Positions 62,760 to 64,000 of a stretch of 64,000 bases of DNA are shown one piece after another; position 1 is the stretch's first letter, and every line of letters begins with the position of its first letter. Location of the stretch: positions 715,241-779,240 of the forward strand of contig NZ_LR130785.1 in NCBI RefSeq assembly GCF_900626135.1. The letters are read 5' to 3'. Source of the DNA: Senegalia massiliensis. Lineage in GTDB: Bacteria; Bacillota; Clostridia; Tissierellales; SIT17. The notes under the pieces are model-generated. The model saw only the letters and a program-made list of their open reading frames with translations. It was not told where the DNA came from and ran no database searches. The position numbers and the translations under genes are program-made.

Positions 62760-64000
62760 ATGGATATAGTATTAAAACTGGCAGAAGAATTTAATATAAG
62801 AAAAAAACAAGTAGAAGACACTATTAATTTAATTGATGAAGGTAATACAATACCTTTTATAGCAAGATATAGAAAAGAAGTAACAGGGGGATTATCTGAT
62901 GAACTTTTACGTGATTTAGATGAGTCACTTACTTACCTTAGAAATCTTGAATCTAGAAAAGAAGAAGTAATTCGTTTAATAGATGAACAAGAAAAACTTA
63001 CAGATGAATTAGAAAAAGAAATATTATCTGCAGAAAAATTACAAAGAGTAGAAGATTTATATAGGCCTTTTAAACAAAAAAGAAGAACAAGAGCTACAAA
63101 AGCAAAAGAAAAGGGACTTGAACCATTAGCTGACATTATGCTCGAACAAGAAATAGAAGTTGGAAGCATTGAAGAAGTAGCAAAAGAATATATTGATGAA
63201 GAAAAAGAAGTAAATTCAATACAAGAGGCAATAGATGGTGCAAAGGATATAATAGCTGAAATTATATCTGATAATGCCGATTTTAGAAAATATATTAGAG
63301 GAGTATTGTATAATAAATCTGTAATTTCTTCAACATTATCTAAAGAAGATAAAAACTCAGTATATGAAATGTATTATGAATATAATGAAGAAGTTAAAAA
63401 GATAGCAAATCATAGAATACTTGCAATAAACCGTGGAGAAAAAGAAGGTATATTAAAGATAAATCTAATAACTCCAGATGATATAATATTAGACTATTTA
63501 AAAAGGAATACTATAATAAATGAAAATAGCATTTTTAAATCCGCTATAATAGAAGCTATAGAAGATTCATATAAAAGGCTTATTTCTCCATCCATAGAAA
63601 GAGAAATAAGATCAATACTTACAGAAAGAGCAGAAGAAGAAGCAATAAAAGTATTTGCAAAAAATACAAAGCCACTTCTTATGATACCACCAGTGTCTGG
63701 GGTAAGAGTTATGGCTATTGATCCTAGTTTTAGAACAGGATGTAAAATTGCAGTATTAGATGAAACAGGAAAATTATTATACTATACTACTATATATCCA
63801 AACGAACCACAAAATAAAGTAGAAGAATCTAAAAAAATAATGAAAGATATAATAGAAAAATATGATATAGATATTATTCCAATTGGGAATGGTACAGCTT
63901 CAAGAGAAACTGAAGCTATTATATCCAGCATGTTAAATGAAATAGAAAAAAAGGTATATTATACAATTGTATCAGAAGCAGGAGCCTCAGTATATTCTGC
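62760..64000 (+). CDS. tex: RNA-binding transcription accessory protein Tex, 3'-truncated by window edge
   Basis: The first 413 residues of Tex, a nucleic-acid-binding protein of about 710-780 residues. Seen are the N-terminal helical part (LAEEFNIRKKQVEDTINLIDEGNTIPFIARYRKEVTGGL), the LYRPFKQKRRTRATKAKEKGLEPLA signature and the start of the YqgF/RNase H-like domain (VMAIDPSFRTGCKIAVLDETGK, IIPIGNGTASRETE). The C-terminal HhH and S1 domains lie beyond the window. Confidence 0.95.
   Translation, partial: MDIVLKLAEEFNIRKKQVEDTINLIDEGNTIPFIARYRKEVTGGLSDELLRDLDESLTYLRNLESRKEEVIRLIDEQEKLTDELEKEILSAEKLQRVEDLYRPFKQKRRTRATKAKEKGLEPLADIMLEQEIEVGSIEEVAKEYIDEEKEVNSIQEAIDGAKDIIAEIISDNADFRKYIRGVLYNKSVISSTLSKEDKNSVYEMYYEYNEEVKKIANHRILAINRGEKEGILKINLITPDDIILDYLKRNTIINENSIFKSAIIEAIEDSYKRLISPSIEREIRSILTERAEEEAIKVFAKNTKPLLMIPPVSGVRVMAIDPSFRTGCKIAVLDETGKLLYYTTIYPNEPQNKVEESKKIMKDIIEKYDIDIIPIGNGTASRETEAIISSMLNEIEKKVYYTIVSEAGASVYS

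Overview
The window is AT-rich, densely coded DNA from a motile, low-GC, Gram-positive anaerobe of the Clostridia/Tissierellia type. The signs are: a Spo0E-family phosphatase, an S-box (SAM-I) riboswitch before metK, long-form HPF, a FliW/CsrA pair next to a short flagellin, DUF1659/DUF2922/YvrJ small proteins, a frameshifted prfB, and many PTS genes. Species cannot be named from sequence alone. I saw no rRNA, tRNA, CRISPR array, insertion sequence or prophage.

Layout. 1-2.5 kb: two adjacent 6-phospho-beta-glucosidases of unrelated families (GH1, cut by the window edge, and GH4). 2.6-3.5 kb: a D-2-hydroxyacid dehydrogenase on the minus strand. 3.6-11.2 kb: an alpha-mannoside module (manA, a PRD/PTS-controlled regulator, split fructose-type PTS IIA-IIB-IIC, GH38 alpha-mannosidase) that resembles mannosylglycerate use. 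11.3-16 kb: an oxidoreductase, a stalk-domain lipoprotein, a TIM-barrel protein, an unknown anchored protein, a short Spo0E-type gene and a small membrane exporter. 16.1-17.8 kb: SAM riboswitch, metK and a small membrane protein. 18-19.3 kb: a dedicated sigma factor followed by DUF1659, DUF2922 and YvrJ small proteins. 19.5-23 kb: a LexA-like box before a ComK-like protein, recD2 and comFC.

23-37.3 kb is a late flagellar cluster: yvyF, flgM, flgN, two flgK paralogues, flgL, fliW, csrA, flagellin, two Maf-type (DUF115) flagellin glycosyltransferases, an enlarged fliD, flaG, fliS and a fliT-like gene. Sigma-28 promoters are readable before flgM, flagellin and fliD, and two CsrA sites lie in the flagellin leader. 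A 0.45-kb gene-free stretch follows and holds seven DnaA-box-like 9-mers. 37.8-43 kb is housekeeping: hpf, a membrane protein, secA, and prfB with its +1 frameshift. A chemoreceptor with a very basic N-terminus follows.

45.2-62.6 kb is one large locus for galacto-N-biose/lacto-N-biose and N-acetylgalactosamine: a divergent AraC regulator, an ABC sugar importer, a GH112 phosphorylase, a tiny membrane protein, a BadF/GlcNAc-kinase-type sugar kinase, an oxidoreductase, a GntR regulator broken by an in-frame TAA, an AgaS-type isomerase/deaminase, mannose-family PTS IIB-IIC-IID-IIA, a NagA/AgaA deacetylase, a tagatose-bisphosphate aldolase, a PfkB kinase and a HAD phosphatase. Read together, the disaccharide is imported and split by phosphate into galactose-1-phosphate and the HexNAc. 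The freed HexNAc can then be phosphorylated and routed, with PTS-imported amino sugar, through tagatose-6-phosphate to triose phosphates. The window ends inside tex.

Most promising leads: the DnaA-box cluster away from any visible dnaA, the GH112-kinase-Aga pathway with its nonsense-interrupted regulator, the LexA-like box on the ComK-like/recD2 unit, and the sigma factor/small-protein module.
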